DNA of 43,193 nt from Salinarimonas soli (GCF_008386575.1 NZ_VUOA01000026.1:1-43193); one strand, 5' to 3'. Shown: positions 7,288 through 16,741, numbered from the stretch's first letter. Notes: generated by a model from the letters alone, not told the origin. Program-made: numbers and translations.

Positions 7288-8265
7288 ATGTTCGACGCCA
7301 AGAAGCTTCTCGACGCCGTCGTGGGCGCCGTCGCCAAGCCAGGGGCGTCCGGCGCCACGGGCGAGACGCTCTCGCGCCTCCTCGGCCAGGCGACCCAGGG
7401 CCTGTCCCAGGGTGCCCAGCGCCTCGACGCCGCCACCGGTTCCGTGGGCGCGGGCGTCAACGAGGCGGCGCGCTCCGCCGTGGCGACGTCGCCCGCGGGC
7501 GACACGCTCGCCAAGGCCGGCGCCTATGTCCGGGCCAATCCCGGCCTCGCCGAGGCCGCGCTCGCCGGGGTCGCGGGGCTCCTGATCTCGTCGCGCCGCA
7601 CGCGGGGCGTCGCCATGAACGCGGCGGCGGTGGGCGGGCTCGCGCTGATCGGCGGGCTCGCCTACAGCGCCTTCCAGAACAGCCGCTCCGGACGCCCGAT
7701 TCTCGATACGGGAGCGGCCGGCACGGCTCCCGCGCTGGGCCTCGACGCCTTCCCGAACGCCGACGATCCGGCCCCGGCCCACGTGCCGAGCCCCGCCGCC
7801 ACGCCGCCCGCGGGATCGGCCGCGCCGCAACTCGCCTCCGCCTCCCCGAACCCCCAGCCCGGCGGCGAGGAGGTCTCCCGCGTCCGGCCGGGGCGCGGCG
7901 ACGTCAGCGACGACGACGCCGTCCTCCTCGTGCGGGCCATGGTGGCCGCGGCCTCCGCCGACGGCATCGTGGACCAGGCCGAGCGCTCGCGCATCATCTC
8001 CGGCCTCCAGCAGGCGGGCCTCGACCCGGACGCGACGGGCTTCCTGGAGCGCGAGCTGAGCCAGCCCGCCGACGTGGAGGAGCTCGCCGCCGGCATCACC
8101 GATCCCGACAAGGCCGCCCAGGTCTACACCGCCGCCCGCCTGGCCATCGACCCCGACACCCTCCAGGAACGCGAGTTCCTCCGCCGCCTCCAGGAGGCCC
8201 TGGATTTGGAGGATGATCTCGTGGCCCACATCGACGCCGCCGCCGCGACGGTGAAGGGGGAGTAG
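7288..8265 (+). CDS. DUF533 / TerB-like inner membrane protein
   Basis: A 325-residue protein of the DUF533 family (YebE-like), whose function is not established. The N-terminal third is glycine- and alanine-rich. One or two hydrophobic segments at about residues 92-130 (ALAGVAGLLISS and AAAVGGLALIGGLAYSA) suggest membrane attachment. A low-complexity Pro/Ala linker follows. The C-terminal domain (about 208-325, starting DDDAVLLVRAMVAAASADG) is a TerB-like helical fold with the conserved D-G-x-x-x-x-x-E pattern seen in tellurite-resistance-type proteins. The start follows GGGAG. It is separated from the aldolase gene by about 70 nt. Confidence 0.8.
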   Translation: MFDAKKLLDAVVGAVAKPGASGATGETLSRLLGQATQGLSQGAQRLDAATGSVGAGVNEAARSAVATSPAGDTLAKAGAYVRANPGLAEAALAGVAGLLISSRRTRGVAMNAAAVGGLALIGGLAYSAFQNSRSGRPILDTGAAGTAPALGLDAFPNADDPAPAHVPSPAATPPAGSAAPQLASASPNPQPGGEEVSRVRPGRGDVSDDDAVLLVRAMVAAASADGIVDQAERSRIISGLQQAGLDPDATGFLERELSQPADVEELAAGITDPDKAAQVYTAARLAIDPDTLQEREFLRRLQEALDLEDDLVAHIDAAAATVKGE

Positions 8266-8281
8266 GGGGAGGGGCGCCGCT

Positions 8282-8471
8282 GTCATCCCCGGCCGGAACT
8301 GGCCGTCAGGCCAGTGTAGGGGAAGGGGATCCAGCACAGCTCTTGTCGCGAAGCGACGCCTTGTGCCCGTCCAGGGCCCTTGGCGGGCCCAAATGAGCCG
8401 CTACGCGGCGGCATCATTGCGCTGGATCCCCTTCCCCTCCGCGCGACAAGCGCGCTCCGGCCGGGGATGAC
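8282..8471. repeat. 190-bp nested inverted repeat in an intergenic gap
   Basis: The outer 16-bp arms GTCATCCCCGGCCGGA (8282-8297) and their exact reverse complement (8456-8471) enclose a second perfect 17-bp pair at 8319-8335 and 8421-8437. Smaller palindromes lie between them (GGCCGTCAGGCC; GTCGCGAAGCGAC). It fills most of the 302-nt gap before the quinone reductase gene. No coding frame is supported and no target-site duplication is obvious. Confidence 0.85.
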
Positions 8472-8567
8472 ACGGTGAGGCTAGGCCCGACACCGCGTCA
8501 CGCCCCCTCGCAACCCGCACCTCACCCCTTGCCGTCACGCTTGTCCGGCGCGATGCTGGCGCCCTGC

Positions 8568-9149
8568 ATGCGAATCCTCGTCCTCTACGCCCATCCCGAT
8601 CCCGAGAGCTACGTCGCCGCCCTCCTGCGGGCGAGCCTCGAGGCGCTGGCGCGGGCGGGGCACGAGGCGGATCTGTGCGATCTCTATGCCGACGGCTTCG
8701 ATCCGGTCCTCAGCCTCGGCGAGCGCCGCTCCTATCACGCGGTGCCGGAGAACCGGCGGGGCGTGGAGGATTACGTGCGGCGGCTGGAGCGGGCGGAGGG
8801 CCTGCTCCTCGTCCATCCTGTGTGGAACTTCGGCTATCCCGCGATCCTGAAAGGGTTTCTCGATCGCGTCTTCCTGCCGGGCGTGAGCTTTCGCATCGAG
8901 GCCGGGACCGTGGTGCCGAACCTCACCCATCTGCGCCTGCTCGGCGCCGTCACCACCTACGGCGCGCCGCGCTGGCGGGCGATGCTCGTCGGCGATCCGC
9001 CGCGGCGGGTCACCGGGCGGATGCTACGGGTGCTCGCCGCGCCCCGGGCCCGCTTCGTCTACCTGGCCCATTACGACATGAATCGCTCGACGCCGGACAG
9101 TCGCGCCCGCTTCCTCGCCCGGGTCTCGGGCACGCTCGGGGGCCTGTGA
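8568..9149 (+). CDS. Flavodoxin-fold NAD(P)H:quinone oxidoreductase, paralogue 1
   Basis: A 193-residue protein of the NQO1 / MdaB / KefF-type flavodoxin-like family. These cytosolic enzymes use FAD or FMN and NAD(P)H for two-electron reduction of quinones. The N-terminus (RILVLYAHPDPESY) is the flavin phosphate-binding strand and loop. LLLVHPVWNFGYPAILKGFLDRVFLPG is the diagnostic central motif, with the flavin-contacting aromatic after VHPV. The ATG at 8568 is chosen because the conserved first strand begins immediately after it; an ATG at 8553 is possible. One nucleotide separates it from its paralogue, so the two are co-transcribed. Confidence 0.8.
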   Translation: MRILVLYAHPDPESYVAALLRASLEALARAGHEADLCDLYADGFDPVLSLGERRSYHAVPENRRGVEDYVRRLERAEGLLLVHPVWNFGYPAILKGFLDRVFLPGVSFRIEAGTVVPNLTHLRLLGAVTTYGAPRWRAMLVGDPPRRVTGRMLRVLAAPRARFVYLAHYDMNRSTPDSRARFLARVSGTLGGL

Positions 9150-9150
9150 C

Positions 9151-9741
9151 ATGCGCGTGCTCGTCGTCTACGTCCATCCCTGCCCCGAGAGCTACGCGGC
9201 CGCGCTCCGCGACCGGGCGCTCGCGGCGCTGGCCCGGGCCGGCCACGAGACCCGCGTCCTCGACCTCTACGGCATGGGCTTCGATCCCGTGATGGGGGCG
9301 CAGGAGCGGCGGGACTACCACACGCCCGGCGACAACGAGCGCCCCGTGGCCGAGCACCTCGCCGCCTTGCGCTGGGCCGAGGGGCTGATCTTCGTCTATC
9401 CCACCTGGTGGTACGGCCTGCCCGCGATGCTCAAGGGCTGGCTCGACCGGGTCTGGATCCCCCACGCCACGTTCCGCATGCCCGAGGACGGCAAGCCGAT
9501 TTCGCGGGTGCTCACCAATATCCGGGTGATCGGCGCGATCTCGACGCTCGGCAGCCCCGCCTGGTGGTGGTGGATCGTCGGCATGCCGGGGCGGCGCACC
9601 CTGCTCACGGGCCTCAGCGTGCTGTGCGCGCCGCGCTGCCGTACGTTCTGGCTCGGCCATCACAGCATGGACGCGTCGACCCCGGCGAGCCGCGCGCGCT
9701 TCCTCGACCGGGTGGAGCGGCGCCTCGCCCGCCTGGCCTGA
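9151..9741 (+). CDS. Flavodoxin-fold NAD(P)H:quinone oxidoreductase, paralogue 2
   Basis: A 196-residue paralogue of the preceding protein, with the same N-terminal RVLVVYVHPCPESYAAAL strand and the motif LIFVYPTWWYGLPAMLKGWLDRVWIP. It differs by a tryptophan-rich segment (SPAWWWWIVGMPGRR, about residues 132-146) where the first protein has APRWRAMLVGDPPRR. The near-collinear alignment indicates a tandem duplication followed by divergence, perhaps giving two substrate ranges or a heterodimer. A MarR gene lies 74 nt downstream on the same strand. Cofactor and substrate are inferred from the family. Confidence 0.82.
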   Translation: MRVLVVYVHPCPESYAAALRDRALAALARAGHETRVLDLYGMGFDPVMGAQERRDYHTPGDNERPVAEHLAALRWAEGLIFVYPTWWYGLPAMLKGWLDRVWIPHATFRMPEDGKPISRVLTNIRVIGAISTLGSPAWWWWIVGMPGRRTLLTGLSVLCAPRCRTFWLGHHSMDASTPASRARFLDRVERRLARLA

Positions 9742-9815
9742 CCCTCGTCGGGGCCCTGTCATCCAACCGTCATGGGAGGCGGTCAGGGTGCGAACTTCGG
9801 ATCCGAGGGGTTTGC

Positions 9816-10295
9816 ATGCGGTCTCGCCACCATCCAGGCCTGGAGAGCGTCGGTTGGGCGCTGGTGCAGGCCGCGCGCCTGCACAGGGCCCGCGTGAGCG
9901 AGCGGCTCGGCGCGGTCGGGCTGTTCGCGGGGCAAGAAAGCGTCATCCTCGCCCTCGCCGACGGCCCGATGACCATGGGCGAGCTGGCGGACCTCCTGCG
10001 TGTGCGGCCTCCCACGGCCTCGAAGACGGTGTCGCGCCTGTCATCCGCGGGGCTCCTGGAGCGGCGCGCCGGGTCGGGCGACGGCCGCCTCGTGCGCGTG
10101 GGGCTGACCTCTGCGGGCGAGGCCAAGGCGCGGGCGCTGGCGGGCCTGTGGGACGAGATCGACGAGGAGATGCTGGCGGGCCTCTCGCGCGACGAGCGCG
10201 CCAGGCTCCTCTCCCTCCTGCGCCGGGTCGCCGACAGGCCCGACGGGGCCTCGGGCGCCGAGCCCTACGACCCGGCGTTCAGCGCGCCAGCGTGA
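9816..10295 (+). CDS. MarR family transcriptional regulator
   Basis: A 159-residue MarR-type winged-helix regulator. The DNA-binding domain is visible as MTMGELADLLRVRPPTASKTVSRLSSAGLLERR, followed by the wing GSGDGRLVRVGLTSAGE. MarR proteins commonly control quinone- or phenol-responsive genes, which fits its position downstream of two quinone reductases. The ATG at 9816 follows CGAGGGG. The 3' end overlaps the convergent chromate transporter gene by 17 nt. Confidence 0.85.
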   Translation: MRSRHHPGLESVGWALVQAARLHRARVSERLGAVGLFAGQESVILALADGPMTMGELADLLRVRPPTASKTVSRLSSAGLLERRAGSGDGRLVRVGLTSAGEAKARALAGLWDEIDEEMLAGLSRDERARLLSLLRRVADRPDGASGAEPYDPAFSAPA

Positions 10296-11607
10296 GCGCC
10301 AGCCCCGCCGCCGCCCCGATCGCCACCGCCCGCACCACGCCCCAGTGCAGCCGGAACAGGATGACAGCCGCGAGCGCCGCGAGCAGGGCCGCGTCCCAGC
10401 GCAGGCTCGTCCAGTCCGGCCACGGCAGGCTGACGGGCCCGAGCCGCGCGGTGCCGCTCGATGCGAAGAGCACGCTCACCGCGAAGCGCACGGCGAGCGT
10501 CGCGATGACGCCCACCACCGCCGCCGTGACGGCCGCGAGCGCGCCCGCGAGCCGCCGGTTCGCCACGATCCGCTCCAGATAGGGCCCGCCCACGAAGATC
10601 CACAGGAACGAGGGCGCGAAGGTCACCCACACGGTAATGAGCGCGCCGAGCGTCGCGGCCACGTAAGGAGGGAAGGGGGCGGGGGCCCGGAACGCGGCGA
10701 GGAAGCCCACGAACTGGTTCACGAGGATCGTCGGCCCGGGCGTGGTCTCGGCGAGGCCGAGGCCGTCGACCATCTCGCCCGGCGTCACCCAGGCCCGCTG
10801 GACGGCGACGTCCGTCAGATAGGCGAGCACCGCATAGGCGCCGCCGAAGGTCACCACGGCGAGCTTCGAGAACAGGAGGCCGATCTCGACGAGGATGTGC
10901 CCGCTCCCGAGCGCCAGGGCCGCGGCCCCGACGGGCAGCCACCACAGGATCAGGGCCGCGCCGGCGGCAGCGAACGCGCCGCCCGCCGGGCGCGCGGGCG
11001 GTGCCGGCGCCTCGTCCCCGGTGAAGCCGAACCAGCCCGGGTGCTCGCGGCTCGCCGCAAGCCCGAACAGGCCCGCCGCGACGACGACCAGGGGAAAGGG
11101 CACGGGAAGCGCCAGGAGCGCCGCGAAGGCGAGTGCCGCGATGGTGACGAGCACCCGCGTCTTCATCGCCCGCCGGGCGATGCGCTGGACCGCCTCGACG
11201 ATGATCGCGAGCACCGCCGCCTTGATGCCCAGGAAGATCCCCTCGACGAGCGGCGAGCCCCGCCCGGCGGCGTAGAACAGCGACAGGGCGAGCATCACGA
11301 GCGCGCCGGGCAGGACGAAGAACAGGCCCGCCACGAGCCCGCCGCGCACCCCGTGCAGGCGCCAGCCCATATAGGTCGCGAGCTGCTGCGCCTCGGGCCC
11401 GGGGAGGAGGGTGACGAAGTTGAGGGCGTTGAGGAACGCGCGCTCGTCGAGCCAGCGGCGCTCGTCCACCACGAATCGGTGCATGAGCGCGATCTGCCCC
11501 GCCGCGCCGCCGAAGGAGAGGAGCCCCACCTTCAGCCACAGCCGGGAGGCCTGCCCGAGCGAGATCGCGGGAGGGGCGTCGGCGCCCGAGGGGAGGAGGT
11601 CTGGCAT
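10279..11607 (-). CDS. chrA: Chromate transporter ChrA (CHR family, two-domain)
   Basis: A 442-residue inner-membrane protein with two homologous CHR halves, the usual long form that exports chromate. The first half carries SFGGAAGQIALMHR and LPGPEAQQLATYMGWRLHG; the second carries TFGGAYAVLAYL and TTPGPTILVNQFVGF. About ten hydrophobic segments are visible. The ATG at 11607 gives the normal N-terminus; a TTG 24 codons upstream is possible but adds an Arg-rich stretch. No chrB regulator is adjacent. The gene is convergent with the MarR gene, so the two share a terminal overlap rather than an operon. Substrate assignment is by family. Confidence 0.9.
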   Translation of the reverse strand: MPDLLPSGADAPPAISLGQASRLWLKVGLLSFGGAAGQIALMHRFVVDERRWLDERAFLNALNFVTLLPGPEAQQLATYMGWRLHGVRGGLVAGLFFVLPGALVMLALSLFYAAGRGSPLVEGIFLGIKAAVLAIIVEAVQRIARRAMKTRVLVTIAALAFAALLALPVPFPLVVVAAGLFGLAASREHPGWFGFTGDEAPAPPARPAGGAFAAAGAALILWWLPVGAAALALGSGHILVEIGLLFSKLAVVTFGGAYAVLAYLTDVAVQRAWVTPGEMVDGLGLAETTPGPTILVNQFVGFLAAFRAPAPFPPYVAATLGALITVWVTFAPSFLWIFVGGPYLERIVANRRLAGALAAVTAAVVGVIATLAVRFAVSVLFASSGTARLGPVSLPWPDWTSLRWDAALLAALAAVILFRLHWGVVRAVAIGAAAGLALTLAR

Positions 11608-11737
11608 GCGAGGGAGAAGCAGCCTGCGGCGGGGTTCGTTCCGGCCCTCACGGTGGACCGAGGCCGGCTCTCCGCGCAAGGGGCCCCTGTGCCCCTCCGG
11701 CCTCGTCAGGCCCGCCCGCCTCGTCTAGGGTCGAGCC

Positions 11738-12664
11738 ATGCAGACCCCCCGACAGAGCGCCGCCTCGGACCTGCCGAGCACCGGCGAGGTCGAGCGCCGC
11801 CGCCGGCTCGCCGGCATCGGCCTCATGTGCTGCGCCCTGATGTGCTTTGCGGGCCTCGACGCGTCGGCCAAGTGGGTGAACCAGTTCGTCGATCCGCTCC
11901 AGACCGTCTGGGCGCGCTACGCGGTGAGCGTGGTGATCGTCGCCTTCTTCGTGAACCCCATCACCACGCCGGGCGTGTCCCGCACCCGCCGCCCCTGGCT
12001 CCAGGCCGGCCGTTCGCTCCTGTTGCTCGCCTCGACGGCGCTCAACTTCATCGCCCTGCAATATCTTCAGCTCGCGGAGGCGATCTCGATCCAGTTCATG
12101 ACGCCGTTCCTCGTGGCGCTGCTCGCCGGCCCGATCCTCGGCGAATGGGTCGGGCCCCGGCGGCTCGTGGCGATCTCGGTGGGGTTCCTCGGGGTTCTCG
12201 TCATCACCCGCCCGGGCCTGGGCGGGCTGCACCCGGCGGCCTTCCTCTCGGCGCTCGGGTCGGTGTGCTACGCCCTCTACGGCATCTCGACCCGCGTCCT
12301 CGCGGCGCACGATTCCTCGCGCACCACGATGGTCTATTCGGGGGCGGCCGGCGTCGCGATCATGACGCCCATCGTGCCCTTCGTCTGGAGCGCGCCGCCC
12401 TCCGGGCTCGGCTGGGCGCTCCTCTTCGCGGTTGGGGTGTTCGGGGCCGTGGGGCACTGGCTCCTGATCCTCGCCCATGCCCGGGCGCCGGCGCCGATCC
12501 TGTCGCCCTTCATCTACACGCAGATCGTCTGGATGATCGCGCTCGGCTGGCTCGTCTTCGGCCAGCTTCCCGACGCCTGGACGCTCGGCGGCGCGGGCGT
12601 CGTGGTCGCCTCGGGGCTGTACCTGCTCTACCGGGAGCAGGTGAGAAGCCGGGAGCGCGCGTGA
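11738..12664 (+). CDS. EamA/DMT superfamily transporter
   Basis: A 308-residue drug/metabolite transporter with ten predicted membrane helices in two EamA repeats. The first repeat contains GLMCCALMCFAGLDASAKW and ALQYLQLAEAISIQFMTPFLVALLAG; the second contains SALGSVCYALYGISTRVLA and ILSPFIYTQIVWMIALGWLVFGQ. Family members export amino acids, nucleobases or other metabolites, and the substrate is not predictable here. Transcription is divergent from chrA, with about 130 nt between. The stop is immediately followed by an inverted repeat pair (12665-12822). Confidence 0.85.
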   Translation: MQTPRQSAASDLPSTGEVERRRRLAGIGLMCCALMCFAGLDASAKWVNQFVDPLQTVWARYAVSVVIVAFFVNPITTPGVSRTRRPWLQAGRSLLLLASTALNFIALQYLQLAEAISIQFMTPFLVALLAGPILGEWVGPRRLVAISVGFLGVLVITRPGLGGLHPAAFLSALGSVCYALYGISTRVLAAHDSSRTTMVYSGAAGVAIMTPIVPFVWSAPPSGLGWALLFAVGVFGAVGHWLLILAHARAPAPILSPFIYTQIVWMIALGWLVFGQLPDAWTLGGAGVVVASGLYLLYREQVRSRERA

Positions 12665-12822
12665 CTCCCTCCCCCTTGCGGGGAGAGGTCGGGGGTGGGG
12701 GTCGCAAAGTCGGAGCTAGCGGGGAGGTCGGGAGAACGCAGGCTGCTACAGCTCTATCCTCGGCTGGCCGCGGATGGCGTCCCGACCCCCACCCCTAGCC
12801 CCTCCCCGCAAGGGGGAGGGGG
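12665..12822. repeat. Inverted pair of about 40-bp palindromic repeats (pair A)
   Basis: The left unit 12665-12704 and right unit 12783-12822 are inverted copies with a few mismatches, separated by about 78 nt. Each has a CCCCTTGCGGGG-type palindrome followed by a GGGGGTGGGGGTCG tail pointing inward. The stop codon and last residues of the minus-strand dehydrogenase are encoded by the right unit. The layout parallels the pairs at 16544-16741 and 17742-18204. Confidence 0.8.
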
Positions 12823-13772
12823 ACTGGCGTTTCCGCCACGGGGGTCAGCGCGCCCCGGCCGTCGAACCACGAGACGAGGTTGTCCACCACGAGCTGGCCC
12901 ATGGCGTTGCGGGTGTGGACGGAGGCGGAGCCCACATGGGGCAGGAGCACCACGTGCTCCATGGCGATGAGCTCGGCCGGCACCCGGGGCTCGTCCTCGA
13001 ACACGTCGAGGCCCGCCGAGAGGATCGCCCCTTGCCGGAGCGCGTCGATCAGCGCCCGCTCGTCCACCACCGTGCCGCGCGCCACGTTGACGAGGATGCC
13101 CTCGGGGCCGAGCGCCTCCAGCACGGGGGCGTTCACCATGTGGCGCGTCTCCGGGCCGCCGGGGGTGACGACCATGAGCACGTCGGCGTCGCGCGCCATC
13201 TCGACGAGATCGCCGTAGAACCGGTAGGGCACGTCGGGCTGGGCGCGCCGCCCGTGATAGACCACCTCGAGGCCGAAGGCCTGGAGCCGCGTCGCGATCG
13301 CCTTGCCGATGCGCCCTAAGCCCAGGATGCCCACGCGCCGGCCCCGCAAGGTGGCGGTGAGGGGATAGGGGCGCTCGAGCCAGCGCCCCGCCCGCAGGTG
13401 GGCCTCCGCCTGCGGCAGCTGGCGCACCGTGGAGATCAGGAGGCCCAGCGCGAGATCCGCCACCTCGTCGGTGAGGACGTCGGGGGTGTTCGTCACCACG
13501 ACGCCGCGCTCGCCCGCATGGGCGGCGTCCACATGGTCGTAGCCCACCCCGAAGCTCGCCACGATCTCCAGCCGGGGCAGGCGGTCGATGACCGCCGCGG
13601 TCACCGGCGCGTGCGATCCCGCCGCGATGCCGCGGACGCGCTCGGCGAGCTCGGCGAGCGCGCGCTCGGGGTCGGGCGCCTCCCACAGCCGGTGCAGGGT
13701 GAAGCGGGCGGCGATCCCCTCCACGATGAGCGGCATCATCGGCGCGAGCATCAGGATGTCGGGCTTCTCCAC
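12795..13772 (-). CDS. D-isomer-specific 2-hydroxyacid dehydrogenase
   Basis: A 325-residue NAD(P)-dependent dehydrogenase resembling hydroxypyruvate / glyoxylate / hydroxyphenylpyruvate reductases. The Rossmann motif is VGILGLGRIGKAIATRL. The catalytic triad is complete: Arg in NVARGTVVDE, Glu in DVFEDEPRVP and His in LLPHVGSAS. The GTG at 13772 is preceded by GGAGGAA at ideal spacing, so longer upstream frames are rejected. The last residues (PLPLAGRG) are translated from an intergenic-type repeat, suggesting the repeat replaced the original 3' end. It is divergent from the carbohydrate ABC operon and may share its regulation. Confidence 0.88.
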   Translation of the reverse strand: MEKPDILMLAPMMPLIVEGIAARFTLHRLWEAPDPERALAELAERVRGIAAGSHAPVTAAVIDRLPRLEIVASFGVGYDHVDAAHAGERGVVVTNTPDVLTDEVADLALGLLISTVRQLPQAEAHLRAGRWLERPYPLTATLRGRRVGILGLGRIGKAIATRLQAFGLEVVYHGRRAQPDVPYRFYGDLVEMARDADVLMVVTPGGPETRHMVNAPVLEALGPEGILVNVARGTVVDERALIDALRQGAILSAGLDVFEDEPRVPAELIAMEHVVLLPHVGSASVHTRNAMGQLVVDNLVSWFDGRGALTPVAETPVPLPLAGRG

Positions 13773-13947
13773 GCGATTCCTCCGTTTGCGGCCCCATTTT
13801 CGGGGTCTATGGTCCGGTGGGACCGATTCGATGTCTCTTTCGGCTTGATCTCGCGGCGCCGAGTGCCGATGATGACGGCCAAGATCACGAGCGGCAAGCT
13901 CCGGCAAGAGAGCCAAAGCCGCGATCCGCATCGGCGGGAGGAAACGC

Positions 13948-14016
13948 ATGGTACCCCAGACGGCAGGGCGCATCCGCCCCGTACCCCAACCCCACGGCTT
14001 CCTCCGCTTCCGCTAA
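13948..14016 (+). CDS. Possible 22-residue leader peptide before the ABC operon
   Basis: ATG at 13948 is preceded by a strong Shine-Dalgarno, GGGAGGAAA, with good spacing, and opens a 22-codon frame ending TAA at 14014-14016. The product starts MVPQTAG and contains the Pro-rich PVPQP. It lies 66 nt upstream of the ATPase gene in the 310-nt divergent gap. It could be an upstream leader affecting operon expression or a chance frame. The rest of the gap has a GGTCC-GGTG-GGACC dyad near 13810 but no other feature I can support. Confidence 0.3.
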   Translation: MVPQTAGRIRPVPQPHGFLRFR

Positions 14017-14082
14017 TCCGCACGCGTCGCCGTCCGATCCCGGACGGCGCGGCCGCTTCAGCACGAAGACCCAAGGGAATCC

Positions 14083-15141
<1,059 letters not shown>

Positions 15142-15216
15142 CGCTCGTCCACCCCCGGCGGAACGGGACCGCCGCGGGGATCTCAACGATGTCCAAACCC
15201 GTATCCGGAGGACTCC

Positions 15217-16536
15217 ATGACCATCTCCAGACGCGACCTTCTCCTCGGCGCCACGGGCCTTGCGGCCGCGGGCACCGTCGCCTCGCCGGGCCAGGTCTTC
15301 GCCCAGGCCGCGGGCGCCCCGAAATACACCCCTGAGCCCGGCGCCACCCTGCGCCTGCTGCGCTGGGCGCCCTTCGTGAAGGGCGACGACGAGGCCTGGC
15401 TCGCCAACACCAAGAAGTTCTCCGACGCCACGGGCGTGCAGGTGCGCGTCGACAAGGAGAGCTGGGAGGACATCCGCCCGAAGGCGGCGGTGGCCGCCAA
15501 CGTGGGCTCCGGCCCCGACCTGATGCTGGTGTGGTTCGACGACCCGTTCCAGTACCCTGAGAAGCTCCTCGACGTCACCGACATCGCCACCGACCTCGGC
15601 AACCGCTTCGGCGGCTGGTACGAGGGCCCGAAGGGCTACGGCCAGACCAAGGACGGCAAGTTCGTCGCCCTGCCGCTCGCCACCATCGGCAACGGCCTCG
15701 TCTGGCGCCAGTCGGTCATCGAGAAGGCCGGCTTCAAGGACATGCCGACCGACACCAAGGGCTTCCTGGAGCTCTGCCAGGCGCTCGCCAAGAACAACCT
15801 GCCGCGCGCCGGCTTCGCCATGGGCAACGCGGTCGGCGACGGCAACAACTTCGCCCACTGGATCGTCTGGAGCCACGGCGGCCAGATGGTGGACGAATCC
15901 GGCAAGGTGGTCATCAACTCGCCGGAGACCATCGCGGCGTTGAACTACGCCCGGGAGCTCTACAAGACCTTCATCCCCGGCACGGAAGGCTGGCTCGACA
16001 TCAACAACAACCGCGCCTGGCTCGCCGGCGAGGTGGGCGTGACCGCGAACGGCGTCTCGATCTACTACTCGACCAAGAACGAGGCGCGCTTCAAGGAGAT
16101 CGCCGACGACACCCGCTCGTCGATCCTTCCCGTCGGCCCCGTGGGCAAGCCCATCGAGCTGCACCAGACCACCTCGGCGATCATCTTCCGCCACACGAAG
16201 TTCCCGAATGCGGCCCGGGCCTACCTGCAGTTCATGTACGACAAGCCGCAGATGGACGCCTGGATCGGCGGATCGAGCGCCTATTGCTGCCCGGCGCTGA
16301 AGGGATTCATCGACAACCCCGTCTGGAACGCGGATCCGGTGCACAAGCCCTATGCGCGCGCCTCGGAGACCCTGCGGCCGAACGGCTATGCCGGCCCGCT
16401 CGGCTTCGCCTCCGCCGCCACCATGGCGGACTACGTGATGGTCAACATGGTGGCCGAGGCCGCCACGGGCCAGCGCACGCCCGAGGAAGCCGCCAAGCGC
16501 GCCGAGACCCGGGCGAACCGCGTCTACAAGGTGTGA
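15217..16536 (+). CDS. Carbohydrate ABC transporter solute-binding protein (family 1, Tat signal)
   Basis: A 439-residue periplasmic binding protein. It begins with a twin-arginine signal, SRRDLLLGATGLAAAG, with likely cleavage after VFAQA, suggesting export in folded form. The mature part has the family 1 extracellular sugar-binding fold (LRLLRWAPFVKGDD near the N-terminus; DLMLVWFDDPF; later NRAWLAGEVGVTANG). The start follows CCGGAGGA. It is 75 nt downstream of the ATPase gene, with a small CGGCGG/CCGCCG hairpin between. Binding proteins usually set specificity, but I cannot assign the ligand by sight; sugars, polyols and sugar acids are all possible. Confidence 0.9.
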   Translation: MTISRRDLLLGATGLAAAGTVASPGQVFAQAAGAPKYTPEPGATLRLLRWAPFVKGDDEAWLANTKKFSDATGVQVRVDKESWEDIRPKAAVAANVGSGPDLMLVWFDDPFQYPEKLLDVTDIATDLGNRFGGWYEGPKGYGQTKDGKFVALPLATIGNGLVWRQSVIEKAGFKDMPTDTKGFLELCQALAKNNLPRAGFAMGNAVGDGNNFAHWIVWSHGGQMVDESGKVVINSPETIAALNYARELYKTFIPGTEGWLDINNNRAWLAGEVGVTANGVSIYYSTKNEARFKEIADDTRSSILPVGPVGKPIELHQTTSAIIFRHTKFPNAARAYLQFMYDKPQMDAWIGGSSAYCCPALKGFIDNPVWNADPVHKPYARASETLRPNGYAGPLGFASAATMADYVMVNMVAEAATGQRTPEEAAKRAETRANRVYKV

Positions 16537-16543
16537 CGCCATT

Positions 16544-16741
16544 CTCCTCTCCCCGCCGGGCGGGGAGAGGGCTCCGGCTGCGGAATGGCAGCCGGAGCGA
16601 GCGAACGAAGTGAGCGGGGGTGAGGGGGTCTGTCCGGATGGAGCTCCGTCCTGATGCGCCCCCTCACCGTCGGGCTGCCGCCCTTAGCTGTAGGCCCCGG
16701 CAAGGGGGCCTGAAGCCCTCTCCCCGCATCGCTGGGAGAGG
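16544..16741. repeat. Inverted palindromic repeat pair (pair B) with central hairpins
   Basis: The left unit begins with CTCTCCCCGCCGGGCGGGGAGAG at 16547-16569 and ends in GGGGGTGAGGGGG at 16616-16628. The right unit runs inverted from CCCCCTCACC near 16659 to CTCTCCCCGCATCGCTGGGAGAG ending at 16740. A GCTCCGGCTGC/GCAGCCGGAGC hairpin lies at 16571-16598. It fills the 253-nt gap between the binding-protein and first permease genes; no gene is seen in it. Confidence 0.8.
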
